DNA of 64,000 bases from Portulaca oleracea (Eukaryota > Streptophyta > Magnoliopsida > Caryophyllales > Portulacaceae). Location of the stretch: assembly GCA_029582165.1 (NCBI GenBank), contig CM055870.1, forward strand, positions 9,729,832 to 9,793,831. Reading direction: 5' to 3'. Made by a program: the position numbers and the translations under genes. Shown in pieces: positions 22,119 to 33,941 of the stretch. The stretch's first letter is position 1. Every line of letters starts with the position of its first letter. The notes beneath the pieces are model-generated. The model did not search any database, was not told the origin of the DNA, and was given only the letters and a program-made list of their open reading frames with translations.

Positions 22119-25100
22119 ATGGCGGTCGCTTCACTTTCCCTTCAGCACCGAATTTCCTGTTTCTCTGACTCACAATTCCAAAACTCAATCTTCAGGAGCA
22201 GACAAAAACTATGGTTTCTCAACAACACTTCAATTGGGCAGAAAAGGGCTCAATTCTCTCTCATCACCTGCTCTTCTTCGTCTTCACCGTCGCCGGAGAC
22301 GGCGGCTCAGACGGCGGAGTCATGCGTCAATGTCGGACTCTCTCTCTTCTCCAAAGGACGGGTTAGTACTCTCATTGCATATGTCTCTGCTTTTTCTTCT
22401 TCTGTTACTGTCAGTTTTGAATCCGATTGTTGTAGAATTTGTTTGTAAGGCACAAATTTTATACATTTAAAAACAGTTTTTGTGTGCAGCATAAGATTAT
22501 GTATTATGGTTATGTATCTTTAGTTTTGCTGGAAGCTTTATCAAAGTTTTGGTTTGTATTGTGGGACTACACAAACATTGTATTGCGGAACCCTAATTAA
22601 GAATGCAGATGACAAATTAAGCATAAGTAGGAGGAGAAGCCAGCCATGATGAATTGTGAGGAAATGTGATGGCTTGATCATGAGTACCAGAAGTAGATAA
22701 CCATGGGTGAATTGAGACTTGATAGGACCAAGTAGATTCAGGATGCTTGGAGCCACACTTATGCCGGAGGGACGTGGCTGGTGTTCCTGCATGTATGTTT
22801 GGATGGACATGTGATCCAGTGATAATGGTTCATGAATGCCAAAACCAATAGTCCGAAATCCCGCCACTGGGGGAGGAGTCGGATATAGCAATCTTACCCC
22901 CTAAATTCTGCAATTTAGAGAGACTATTTCCAATTTACCCAAGATTATCATAATCTAAGTTGAAAAAAATAATCTTTTTTTAACTATCCAGATTATGGAC
23001 ACAGTGACACACTGGTGATCATGAATGTGATCCGTAAATACAATCATGACTGAGTTGAGAGTGGCCGGGTAAGGAAATTAGAGATGTTTGAAGTTCAAGT
23101 TTGTCAAAAGGAGATGGTAAGGATTCCCATGTGTGTGCTTTGGAATTTGGATGGAAATATGATCCAGTGATCACGAATAGGAACTGTACATAAACCTATG
23201 GTTGAGTTGAGAGTGGAGGAGGTGACGAAATTCCAGGTTCTTGAAATGCACATATGTCACTGGGTGATCATTAGGTTATAGATGCTTGAATGGTAAGCGT
23301 AACCTAGAACTGCAAAGCCTAACCTTTTGGTAGAAATGCCATTAGTACAGTTGTAATCTGTCTTTAATAGATCCTATTTGCTGAACAACTTATTTAAGAG
23401 CTCAAAGAAAATATCAGCAAGATGAATTAGGAGCAGTGTAACAAATCATTGAATCAAAGTTCTGTGGATTTGTGATGTTGAACCTTCAAAAAAGGCTCTT
23501 GTGGGCATATTTGGTGATTTACCCTTCAGAAAAACTGCTTTTAAGACAATTCTAGCTTAAGTAGCCGTAATGTTTTAATGAATTGTACCGTAGTTTTACT
23601 GCTATCTAGCATTCCCAACCCAAAGAATGTGAAGGTTTATTGATCAGCAGTATATTTGCTATCTTGGAGGTAGCAGCGGGCATTCATTGAGTAATCCAAC
23701 AACTAGCAGAGTTTTAATAAGAAGCTCTTGCAGGTTAAAGAAGCGCTTGCACAATTTGATACAGCACTTACGTTGAATCCTAATCCAATGGAGGCTCAAG
23801 CAGCACTGTACAACAAAGCATGCTGTCATGCTTACAGGTAAACTGCTACATTTGCTTCTGGGGCAGATAGTAATTTCATTGAACCATATGCCAAATATGT
23901 TACATGTACGTGACACTGAAGTTTTGCCGCATTTTCATTGCCTACTGACACGTAATTGCATTGGTATATGTGCTACTCTATAAGATCAATAAAGACCCTA
24001 TGGCTATATGTTTTGGTTTTTTGGTCCAAATTTTTGTCATTACAATGGTTTAAATATACTAGCCTGTTGAAGGAAACAATAGTTTGGTTTTTTTCATTTA
24101 TCAGAAACATGATCTAGAAATCTTTTGTAAAAAATGTGGTTTTTTCCCTACTTGTTTCTTTGTCCAAATGAAAAAGTTATTTTTCTTTTCCTTTTTGAGG
24201 TGTATGGTTTTGGTTGTGTTCCCTATTAAATTAGTGTGGTCTTACACTGTTGGGTACCCTTTAGATGGTTTAGATCCCACCACTGATGTTGTAAATGCCC
24301 AAGCCATTGCATGTCTTGCTAGATTTAAGGTCACATACATCTGGAGCTTCCTCTAACCTGCTTTGAGGGAATTCATACAATTCTTCAGTTTTTTCCAACT
24401 TCACTATGGGTCTATTTTCAAGTTTTGATTTTTGAGTTGTAGTCTGCTAGCCAATACCTTTTGAACAAGTCCAATGAAAACAGACCCTCCAGAAAAGAGT
24501 GCATACCCCAGACTCCTTGTGAGTAACAATAGCTAAGATCAATTTGGGAGACAATATGTTGATAATTATGCTCATTTTGTCATAAGGCTTGCATCTCCAA
24601 GGGGACCATATGCTGAATCCATAAACTGATGGTTCTTATTTTCTTGTCACTTTTGAGGCAGGGGGGAAGGAAAGAAAGCAGCTGAATGTTTGCGCACTGC
24701 CCTTAAAGAATATAATCTCAAATTTGCAACGATCCTGAATGACCCGGACTTGGCCTCCTTCAGAGCATTGCCCGAATTTAAAGATCTGCAAGAAGAGGTT
24801 TAATAATAGTTCTAGTGTCTGATCTCTTCTTAAAAGTTGTTCGTATGGAGCTTGAATACATCTCTTTATGTTCTACTCTCTTTTTCAATCGCTTTCACTT
24901 TCGCTCTGAATGATTTCTACTTCCTATTTGAAATGTAGGCAAGACTTGGTGGAGAGGATATAGGTTATGGCTTTAGGAGAGACCTCAAGCTCATCAGTGA
25001 AGTGCAAGCTCCTTTTCGCGGGATCCGGAGATTCTTCTATGTGGCTTTCTCAGCAGCTGCTGGGATCGCAACTTTCTTCACAATACCTAGGCTGTTTCTT

Positions 25101-27810
25101 GCAATAAAAGGTGGTGAAGATGCCCCTGATCTGTTGGAGACTGCTGGAAATGCTGCTGTTAATATTGGAGGTAGACATAGCATTGGCTTCATATTTCCAG
25201 ATTACTCTTTTAGTGTTTTATGTGTTTAAGTAGTTTAAGTGCAGATTTTGTGGTGTATAATGAGATACAATCACCAAGAAACATCTCTTGAGAGTAATTA
25301 AGCCTTTGAATCAGCAATGTACAGGTATTATCATTCTGGTGGCACTATTTTTGTGGGATAATAAAAAGGAGGAGGAACAACTTGCGCAGATATCTCGAGA
25401 TGAAACTCTGTCAAGGTTACCATTACGCCTTTCTACCAATCGGATAGTTGAACTTGTACAACTACGAGACACTGCTAGACCGGTTAGTGTTTGTGATGTC
25501 TTAACCTCTACAGAGGATAATATGAATGTTCTAGTTTAGTTCATTGTTAAAAGAGTGATTTGCTTATGGGGTAAGGGTGCTTACTGCTGGATCTCCCTAG
25601 GGCTTATGCCAGTGAGATTCATATATCACACTTTCAATCAAACGGTAATAATACGTGGCACAACTTTATGTTGATATTAATAATTCATATATCTAATCTC
25701 ACTCCCATTAAAAGAAAAGGGGGGGGGGGGGGGGGGGGCCGCTGCTAAATGCTGTAATGAAGGAGCAGTAAGATCTGTGGAGGTGTACCAACATCATAGT
25801 TCTACTCTACTGCATCCCCTAGTTTTATGTATTTTCTGCTTGGGGGTGACAAGCAAGAAGGTCTCAGTTGCAGCTATGACGTTACATTGTTATACAATGA
25901 ATGACTTGGAGATTCTAGCATGAGTATCCATTCTTTTTTCTTTTTTTTATATTGATTGAATTCTTTTGTCTGGCAATATAAACATGTACCTTCATTTGCT
26001 GACCGTGTCACTAACTGGTGTTGATTTTGAAATTAGCTTATTCTGGCTGGAAAAAAAGAAAGTGTTTCTCTGGCGATGCAAAAGGCTGAAAGGTTTAGGA
26101 CTGAGCTCCTTAGAAGGGGTGTTCTATTAGTACCCGTCATCTGGGGTGAGGGTAAGGCTGCTCCGGTGGAAAAGAAAGGCTTTGGGGTTCATGAGAAGGC
26201 TCCTGCTGCTCTTCCCTCTATTGGTGTAAGCTTTTTTCTGCATCTTATTTCTAGGGAACTGCCACTAAGAAAACCAGTTTTAATGCCATGATCATTGCGG
26301 TTCTGCTTTCAAGATGCAACTATCATGCTGCTCATTATCTTTGCTTCATTTTACTTAACCTGGTGAACTGAATATGAAGACCTCTCTTATGCTTGTTTTT
26401 ATTTTTCTGACAGGATGAATTCGATAAACGAGCTCAATCCATCACTGCAAAGTCGAAATTGAAAGCAGAGGTGCGATTCAAAGCGGAGGCTGTGTCCAAA
26501 GAAGAATGGGAAAGGTGACTTTGCTGTCCATTTTTTACATTTGTGATTTGCCTAGGGTTTTTTTTTTTTTTTCTAAGGATCAAATATTGACGCACAATAG
26601 TTTTCGAAATGGTTTTGTTTTCACTTTTTGAAATGCTTGTCTCTTGCATCCACCGGAATCAGGCTCTTCATGCACATTTGTGCATGGGAGAAAGGCTACC
26701 TACATCTGGACTCCCTCAGACCCCGCATTAGCGGAACAATACTGGGGTTGGATGTTGTTGTAAATATTGACGCACAAGTTCATTGCCAATGTGGCTCTGC
26801 TTTAAGTAATTCATTGCGTTGTATGTATATAGACATATCTGTGAGTTTGTCACCAATCCCGTTATCTCCAAATATCCTACTGTCGCCATCTTTTCTCATC
26901 AGTATTTTCATAATTGAGTTGAAGTTGGTTGAGTAATAAAAAAAACTCTTTCATCGAATTATCGGGTGAATATTGAGTCTTTCTTCTGTGTCTTCTAGTT
27001 GTTACTGTTATTCATAGTACAATAGAGCATTTTGGAAACTTGCTGTCATCATATTGAGCTCCATGTAACCAGGCATGACAAAACTTGGTTTTAGATATTT
27101 TTAGTCCAGCTTTTCGAGAAATTTTTTTGAAAAATATTCAGACAATCAGGTTCTGGTGCGGTCACATACAATTTCAATGAAAATGTTAAAAAATACTGTA
27201 CCTCAAATTCAGACAGTTAGACAACTGGGTTCGAACAGTGGACATCTGGGTCTGGGTTCAATGAATGTGTCCGAATTAATAATCGAAGAGATCCAGGTTT
27301 GCTAACTTGTCTGATATCTGAATTGTCCGAGCCCGAAATTTTATCTGGACCTGGATTTTTTCCAGGCCTACAGGAAACACACGTATTTCGGTGGGGACAC
27401 AAAACCCGATCTTCATTCTCTGCTCTTTCATTCTTGTTTCAGATGGATTAAAGACCAACAAAAGTCCGAAGGAGTTACTCCTGGTGAAGATGTGTACATA
27501 ATACTACGTCTAGACGGTCGTATCCGTACATCAGGGAAGGTGAGTATTCATGCTCTTCCACCACTTTGCTGTTGCATACAATGAAAATTCAAAGCACCCC
27601 TTTGCCCTACACGAAGCTATCATGTCCGGTGTCCCAAAGAACAAAGCTTTAGGAAAAAGAAAGTACTATTTGTTTTTGTTTACCCTGGTTGCTGTTGTGC
27701 TTGGGAAGATTTACCAACTTGGTCTGTGATTGCAGGGCATGCCTGACTGGCAACAAATAGTCAAGGAACTTCCTGAAATGGAGAACCTACTGAGTAAGCT
27801 TGAAAAATAA
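22119..27810 (+). CDS. LPA1: LOW PSII ACCUMULATION 1 (LPA1), chloroplast PSII assembly protein
   Basis: Nine exons (22119-22361, 23734-23837, 24662-24797, 24939-25170, 25325-25482, 26037-26225, 26414-26514, 27443-27539, 27736-27810) with GT-AG borders encode 444 residues. LPA1 is a thylakoid membrane protein that binds nascent D1 and aids photosystem II assembly. Visible are a Ser-rich N-terminal transit-like segment (1-60), tetratricopeptide-type helices (about 64-134, with KEALAQFDTALTLNPNP), two membrane segments (about 193-216 and 231-249) and the C-terminal domain of the LPA1/Rep27 family ending ELPEMENLLSKLEK. An in-frame ATG 90 bp upstream (22029) exists; I prefer 22119 because MAVASLSL begins a normal transit peptide. 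Intron 1 carries a SINE fragment; intron 5 a 20-G run; a 21-C run begins 13 bp after the stop. Confidence 0.93.
22855..22950 (-). mobile_element. SINE 3' fragment in LPA1 intron 1
   Basis: The plus-strand segment with CTTACCCCCTAAATTCTGCA and TTTAGAGAGACTATTTCCAA is the antisense of a plant SINE 3' region (CTCTCTAAATTGCA...GGGGTAAG). The same block recurs at 56145-56235. Confidence 0.55.
25719..25738 (+). repeat. 20-G homopolymer in LPA1 intron 5
   Basis: Uninterrupted run of 20 G after an A/G-rich stretch. Length may be unreliable in the assembly. Confidence 0.85.
27080..27380. repeat. TCCGAATT-word repeat in LPA1 intron 7
   Basis: Contains TGTCCGAATTAATAATCGA, TGAATTGTCCGAGCCCGAAA and CTGGATTTTTTCCAGGCC, the same vocabulary as the MITEs at 2264 and 11190. 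Terminal repeats and duplication were not resolved. Confidence 0.4.
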
Positions 27811-27822
27811 GGTTCTTTAACA

Positions 27823-27843
27823 CCCCCCCCCCCCCCCCCCCCC
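27823..27843 (+). repeat. 21-C homopolymer in LPA1 3' UTR
   Basis: Uninterrupted run of 21 C starting 13 bp after the TAA stop. Would be transcribed. Confidence 0.85.
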
Positions 27844-28640
27844 AAAATGTGAAACCTTTGTTGTATTTTGAGATCATACAGTAATTCTGCATTTTTTTTG
27901 TAGCAATTCCCCATTGTGTAGCTCTTATCTTCAACTTTCCAGTTCCTTACACTGAGAAAATTGGTTCTTTCACATGAAATTTGAACACTGTATAACCTTA
28001 TTGTACATCAATACAGTGAGAAAAAATTGCAACCATGCAGAATAGAAATACAGTTATGATGATAGTTGGATTAAAACCCTTGCCAAAATTTTTTTTTTAT
28101 TTTCTAATTTTTCTAGAATGAGAATATATTTTAACACATGTTAGGAATGCATAAATTGGTGGTCCATTGTTAAGATCATTTAAGCCTACTGATCATAATC
28201 TGCAGATGAGTTTATTGACAGACTCATATATGTTTCCTATTGAACAGACATTTTCTTATAATATCCAATTGAATCTGTGGACTGAGTGATGTTTCTTGGT
28301 CCTGGTGTTTGATGTTTGTCTCCCTAAGGTTTACTCATCTAAGCAAGTACAACTACTATGGTTTTGATTCTGATAGACATTGTTACCTTGAAGCCTGTGT
28401 GGATACATAATTTTCAATCCCTCTACAGTAGTTTGTCTTCAAGTTTGAAATGATTGTACACTCTGAGGATCTTACTTCATTAAGGAATCACTGACACTGA
28501 CACCCAGCTCTTTTTATAGTATAGAATTAATAGTTTATCCCTTCCTGAAGGGGTCTCTTTGAGCATTGGCTGCCCCACTGATTTTGAACCTCCTTTCAGT
28601 CCTTTGGGATTTGCTTTGCACTTCCAAATCCAACCGTAAA
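27844..28640. other. LPA1 3' flank, nothing recognised
   Basis: Presumed 3' UTR then intergenic sequence; no gene seen. Confidence 0.5.
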
Positions 28641-29063
28641 AGGAAAATTGGATTGCAGTGCACCGTACTATAGGGGTTTATACTGTAGCAAGTTATACTT
28701 TAAATTTGTATTACATGTACCAAAAGAGTGTTGAATTTCAGTGCACTATCACCGAGGTTGGGCTAAACTAACTCGGTAGGTTGTCTATATCGCATGCTAG
28801 AAAGTTTTTTTTTTCTTTTTTTGTCCCATCAATTGATTCTATGGAATTCAGTGCACCACCAAACATAAAACCCCTCAGTGGGAGATGAAAACAATACTTT
28901 TCGGCATGTTATGTGAACAATCTATCAACTTGGCTTCATCCAACTTGGTGGTGGTGCACAGATATTCCAACACTTTTACGTTCAGGTGCACTGTGATACA
29001 AATAAGTACAATTAGCCATAATACAAACCCTTAAAATACAGAACATTACGATCTAATTTTCCA
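28641..29063. mobile_element. Possible degenerate inverted-repeat element
   Basis: GGAAAATTGGATTGCAGTGC near the left end and GATCTAATTTTCCAATC at the right end are roughly inverted, and CAGTGCAC words occur throughout. No target duplication identified. Confidence 0.35.
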
Positions 29064-29317
29064 ATCTAAATTCTGCCAACAAGGTGATCTATAGAGTTAA
29101 TTGATTATTGGCTATGGTTCTAATCTAAGCTCGGGGGCTTAGCTTAGATGTCTAAGTGTTAGTTTTCTTAGTGTTGTGAGTTGAGCATTGACAATTTCTT
29201 GGCCTTAGCTGTCAAAATATGGGTTTTGGTCATTTTGAGTTTGAACGAATCAAACAAAAAATATTGTTTGATATGGGTTGCACAATTTGCATGAACCTAA
29301 ATTACGATTTGGCAATT

Positions 29318-30281
29318 AATTATTAAAAGGTACCCTATGTTTTGCAGTATCTATTTTTAGGGGACTATATTATTGAAAATAATTTCTAGGTATCCTGTGT
29401 TTTGTAGCACCTATTTTCTAGTGACAAATTATCTTTTAAATTTATTACCAGATCCCCAAGACTATGTAAAATTGTAAAAAATATCCCTACCTTCATAAAA
29501 ACTTATCGATTTATATTTCCACCTGCATTACTATTTGTTTTAAAGAATTAGCATCTCCATATTTTTCATTTGGTATCAAAGCAAATAGTAATGCAGAACA
29601 TATAGTAATTCTTTAAAACAAATTATTAGAGCTTGTCAATGAAAAATATGGAGATGCTAATTCTTTAAAGGGAAATTGGATTTAAATAATCCGAACTTTG
29701 GGCTATAGTAGACTAAATAATTTGAACTTTAAATTTGTTTCTAAATAATTTGAATTTTGACCCCCTTGGATTCTAGTAGCACACCACCGAGTTAAGTTGA
29801 ATTTAACTCGGTGGCGGGATGGCAATAGTAAGCTGACATGGCACAACTAAAAAGCCTAGACACGTGCCTCCGTCACCACATCATCCCGCCACCGAGTTAA
29901 GTTCAACTTAACTCAGCTGCTATTAATCCATCGAAAGTTCAAATTATTTAGAACCAAATCTAAAGTTCAGATTATTAGTCTACTATGACCCAAAGTTCAG
30001 ATTATTTAAATCCAATTTTTCTTCTTTAAAGCAAATAGTAATGTAGGTTTCAAAAAAAAAAAAATAGTAATGCAGGTGGAAATATAATTTGACAAGCTTT
30101 TATCAAGGTAGAGATATTTTTGCAATTTTACATAATCTTGGGGATCTTATAATAAAACTAAAAGATAATTTGTCACCAGAAAATAGGTACTACTAAACAC
30201 AGAGTACCTAGAAATTATTTTCAATAATATGGTCCCTTAAAAATAAAATACCGCAAAACATAGGGTACCTTTTAGTAATTT
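29318..30281. mobile_element. Foldback (Mutator-like) element with ~270-bp inverted ends
   Basis: TTAAAAGGTACCCTATGTTT at the left is mirrored by AAACATAGGGTACCTTTTAG at the right, and homology continues inward through GATCCCCAAGA.TATGTAAAA to the palindromic centre (GCATCTCCATATTTTTCAT / ATGAAAAATATGGAGATGC). No coding sequence. A second element is nested at 29671-30021. Target duplication not certain. Confidence 0.75.
29671..30021. mobile_element. Nested inverted-repeat MITE with 10-bp flanking repeat
   Basis: Ends AATTGGATTTAAATAATC and GATTATTTAAATCCAATT are inverted. TTCTTTAAAG occurs at 29661-29670 and 30022-30031, consistent with a 9-10 bp Mutator-type duplication. The centre carries ACCGAGTTAAGTT words that fold on themselves. 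Confidence 0.75.
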
Positions 30282-30289
30282 ATTGACGA

Positions 30290-30877
30290 TTTGGACACTA
30301 GAAATAAGAACAATAGTGTCTTTACTTGGAATCAGTCAATCAATGTCATAATTCAAACAAAAAATCTATAATTACATATATTTTTTTCCTAGTCGGAATG
30401 ACCCGGGTTTTATATTTAGCATATATATCATCAAAAATTATTAGTCTTTGTAAACCATCACCTTGATGAAAGAAATCAAATCCATTAAAGAAGACATTGT
30501 CAACATAATATCACATTTGACACATTCTCTTTTTGGTTGGGTAATTAGGTTATCCATCAATGTCACAATAATTATGTTAATCTCAAGGTTCCAAAGTTAA
30601 GTTGTTGGACAATCCCTTGTGGGGTAACTCCATTATTTCTTCAGAATTCAACTCGTACCTTAATTAGTCGGATATTATTCTTCATTTTTGTTAATTGTAT
30701 TTATTAAAAGACTCACTTGTAATATTTTACACCTTGAGAAACCTTCAGAAAGGACTGGCTAACTGCTGCCTTGACCTTCATCTACCAAACTCTTCAACAA
30801 TACCATTTTATTATTTGTCTCTGCTCTTCTTTAGTTCATGGAAAATTGGAAATGGAATGGAGACTCAGTTAATCTTC
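30290..30877. other. Intergenic, nothing recognised
   Basis: AT-rich, no gene seen. Confidence 0.5.
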
Positions 30878-30880
30878 TAT

Positions 30881-31137
30881 GGCCTGTTCTTTTGTGCGGT
30901 GGGTAGAGCGCGATGATGGTGCGATGCGGTGAAATCATTGAAAACTGAAAAGTGTGATGAACTGTGGTGAGTTGTAGTAAATGAAGAGGGTTAGGAGAGA
31001 ATATGTGAAAAGTAGATGAGAAATGTGAGGAGATATATTCGTAATGATTGCGGTAAAGTGTACGGAATCATGAAAAAATATTTAGTATGATGAGTTGCGG
31101 TTCCGCACCGCACCGCACCATATAAAAGAACAAGGCC
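30881..31137. mobile_element. PIF/Harbinger MITE, GCGGTG words
   Basis: Ends GGCCTGTTCTTTTGTGCGGT and AAAAGAACAAGGCC are inverted repeats. Flanks TAT / TAA fit a degraded 3-bp TWA duplication. Confidence 0.75.
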
Positions 31138-31333
31138 TAAATCAAACTAAGCATTTATTATTGGGAATCTTTGGAGGTGATTTAGAGGTAATAATATTGT
31201 TAAATTCTCCTAAGATCCATAACTTTAATAAGATATCCATTTGAGGTGATACATGTTCCTAAATGCCTTCTAATTTCATAATTCAAAATGAAAAATTTTG
31301 ATTTGTACCTCGATGTGGGGCCCGCATGATTTA

Positions 31334-31533
31334 GGTCATGTTCTTTGGTTAGTTTGGATATAACTCTCCCAACTTATTCAAACCTATCCAAACCTAACAC
31401 AATTTTCCAAAAAAACATTCACTCTAAAAACATAATTCTTCATAAAAAAACATCATGACTTATCCCAATTTAACCCAACTTATCATAACTTATCCATCCA
31501 AATCTGAAGATAACCTAACCAAAGAATAGGGTT
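31334..31533. mobile_element. PIF/Harbinger MITE
   Basis: Ends GGTCATGTTCTTTGGTTAG and CTAACCAAAGAATAGGGTT are inverted; TTA flanks both sides (31331-31333, 31534-31536). Interior repeats AACTTATCC / CCAAACCTA. Confidence 0.75.
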
Positions 31534-31536
31534 TTA

Positions 31537-31965
31537 GTTAAATTGTCTGTGAATAAAGAAAGTGATAATAAATGGAGAATGATAAATGGAAAATGAAGAG
31601 CAATATGGTATCTGAGATTTTTTTATACTGAGATAATAACCTCATAAATCAAACATTATCATTGTACAAATAACATTTATAAATGTAAATTTTTGGATTC
31701 TTTTGATGATATGGTGGCATGAATCCTCAAATTAAGTTTCTAGCATTGTAATGCTCTAATTCTCTCAAATAAATGGCGGAAATTTTCCAACAAAGTTGGA
31801 CAGTCTATTGGTTGCTAAAAAACCTCGCACTCTAAATACTAAGGCCCAATTCCTTGGTCTTGTAAGTAAAATTTTATCTATTTTATCTATTTTTAATTAC
31901 ATTACCTATTTTTTTAATTTATTTTATCTATTTTTATACTATTTTACTTACTTTATATAATATAT
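31537..31965. other. Intergenic, nothing recognised
   Basis: AT-rich, no gene seen. Confidence 0.5.
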
Positions 31966-31989
31966 ATTTAAAATTTCATATATTTAATA

Positions 31990-32345
31990 AATATGATGGA
32001 AATTTGGTGACTTACGCTCAATATGGGCAATTAGAAAGAACTATGATGGAAGATGAAGAGAAACCGGAAGACCAAGATCCCGATTGAAAGAGGGGGACGG
32101 GAGACTCTCTCTCTCTCTCGAATCTCTCACCTCTCTCTATATCCTCAAAACTATACATATAGTTAATTGAATGGTTCCTTAATATTGTGACTTGTCATAA
32201 TATAAAACCATTATTGCGCATATAACTATTAGTTTAAACTTTTGGTTGATATGAATTCATATGGTATCAGAGTTAGACCTAAGCAATAAGTTTCAGGTTC
32301 GAATCTCAGTAGCCCTCATGTTTTAGATGCGCAAGGTCGAGGGGA
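31990..32345 (+). repeat. LTR 3' end plus Met primer-binding site (fragment)
   Basis: TGGTATCAGAG (32262-32272) perfectly matches the initiator-Met tRNA primer site. It follows an LTR-like segment with a TC run, TATATCC and a TTTAAACTTTTGGTTGATATG tail of the kind common just before this site. No coding domain follows, so this is a TRIM or an LTR relic. Left boundary approximate. Confidence 0.5.
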
Positions 32346-32941
32346 CTTTTGCAGTATCTACATTTCAAATCCAAAGGGCATTTCCGTGAGAGAACGTTAG
32401 AGTATAAAACCGTCATTGAGTCTACAATCATCAGCTTAATTTTTTTGTTGAGATAGTACCACAAATATAAGTTGCTATTTCACTCAAAAGAAAATATATT
32501 ATACAGGCTGCAGGCATAAAACTTTTTTCTTTGAAGCACCAAAACTAATTCCATATCAATATACATGATTTTTTTTACATTTTACTCTTTCGAAACCCCT
32601 TCCTGATATTGTATAAAAAGTCCCCTAATTCGTAATTTTTTTTATTTTTTTTGTCGAGGGTTGGGCATCCACTTTCAGAAGTTTGGAGTCATATTTGACG
32701 GCAGCTAACGACTGCGTCAAACAAAATCAGATCCATGCTCTCTATCTTTTGTAGTTGGTTGGATTTACAAGTTTTTATTTTTATTTTCTTTTGGTAGGTT
32801 ACACTTACACCACCTTGTCCATCTATGCATATTTTAGTTGCTCTAATTTTACTATGTCTTTGTTGTTAGGCACTTTACATTTTATAATAACAATATGTCA
32901 ATATTTGCAGTTTTCAAGTATGCATGGTCACTCAAAAATTA
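32346..32941. other. Intergenic, nothing recognised
   Basis: No supported gene. Confidence 0.5.
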
Positions 32942-32944
32942 TAT

Positions 32945-33180
32945 ACCCTGTTCTTTTCTGCGGCTGGCAAACTGCGGTGCCACAGTCTACCGCAATCCGC
33001 CACATTTTACTGCAAATCATCATTACTTTTCTCTTTCCTCACTTTTCTCCTCTACTTTTTACATCCTCTCCCCTCACTTACCCCACATATCAATAATCTA
33101 CCACAATTCCACATACCCGCCACAATTCCACCACACCTCACCACACCATTCCACAAAATACCGCATAAAAGAACAGGGCC
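32945..33180. mobile_element. PIF/Harbinger MITE
   Basis: ACCCTGTTCTTTTCTGCGG and CCGCATAAAAGAACAGGGCC are inverted; TAT flanks both sides (32942-32944, 33181-33183). Interior is a run of CCACA / ACCAC words. The overlapping plus-strand frames are not genes. Confidence 0.8.
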
Positions 33181-33350
33181 TATAGTCGGAAGTTTTAAAA
33201 GGTTTTAGTATGCATGGTTTCTCTTTTTTTAAAGAAAAATTACACAATCTAAAAATTTTTTAATTAAAAATATGTTTACGACTTGTTGAAAAGGTCTTCT
33301 GATCAAGTAATAGTATGTCATTTCCCAAGTCACTTTTGATTATAAATATA

Positions 33351-33939
33351 CTCCATCTGTTCCATATTAATTGTCCTCTTTGAAAATCATGCAGTCAAAT
33401 TTCATAAATTTTGACCATAAGTTTCTCAATATATACAATGAGTTGTTTTACAAAATTATCACCATTAGATTCGTATCGAAAAATATTATCATAAAAGTAT
33501 AGTATTACAATTGTTAATAACATATCATGTAAGAAATTATCAATTAAAGAGAGATATTGAAAACCGTAAAAGTCAAAACTATAATAGTTACTCCCTCAGT
33601 TTCATATTAATTGACACTTAAACTAACTTTTTTTTTCTAATGATAAAAAAAACTAACTTTTTTTTGTTCCAAAATAATTGTCACTTTACATTTTTCAATA
33701 CCTAATTTAATTATTTTTACTTTAATATTGTGTTAACTTTTTATTTTTCCAATGAATAAAACTACTTTTACTCACATTCTCTCACTAGTCACTACCCACA
33801 CCTTGATATGCAAAAAACACCTTGGAAAATAGTAATATTTAATTACCTAGGTAGTTTTTTAGTTAAACATTGGTATATGCAAAATTATTAAATATGACAA
33901 TTAATTTGGAACGGAGGGAGTAATATGGAATGGAGGGAG
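33351..33939. mobile_element. Stowaway MITE (outer), interrupted by another Stowaway
   Basis: Ends CTCCATCTGTTCCATATTA and TAATATGGAATGGAGGGAG are inverted, flanked by TA (33349-33350, 33940-33941). A second Stowaway sits 19 bp from its right end. Confidence 0.8.
33591..33920. mobile_element. Stowaway MITE (inner, nested)
   Basis: CTCCCTCAGTTTCATATTAA and TTAATTTGGAACGGAGGGAG are inverted, with TA at 33589-33590 and 33921-33922. Inserted into the outer Stowaway. Confidence 0.85.
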
Positions 33940-33941
33940 TA

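Noticed and set aside
32262..32345. tRNA gene suggested by GGTTCGAATCTC
   Set aside because: No cloverleaf can be formed; TGGTATCAGAG is a primer-binding site and the rest follows an LTR end.
32755..33208. Overlapping plus-strand frames of 94-113 codons
   Set aside because: They lie across a Harbinger MITE and owe their length to its low-complexity CCACA words.
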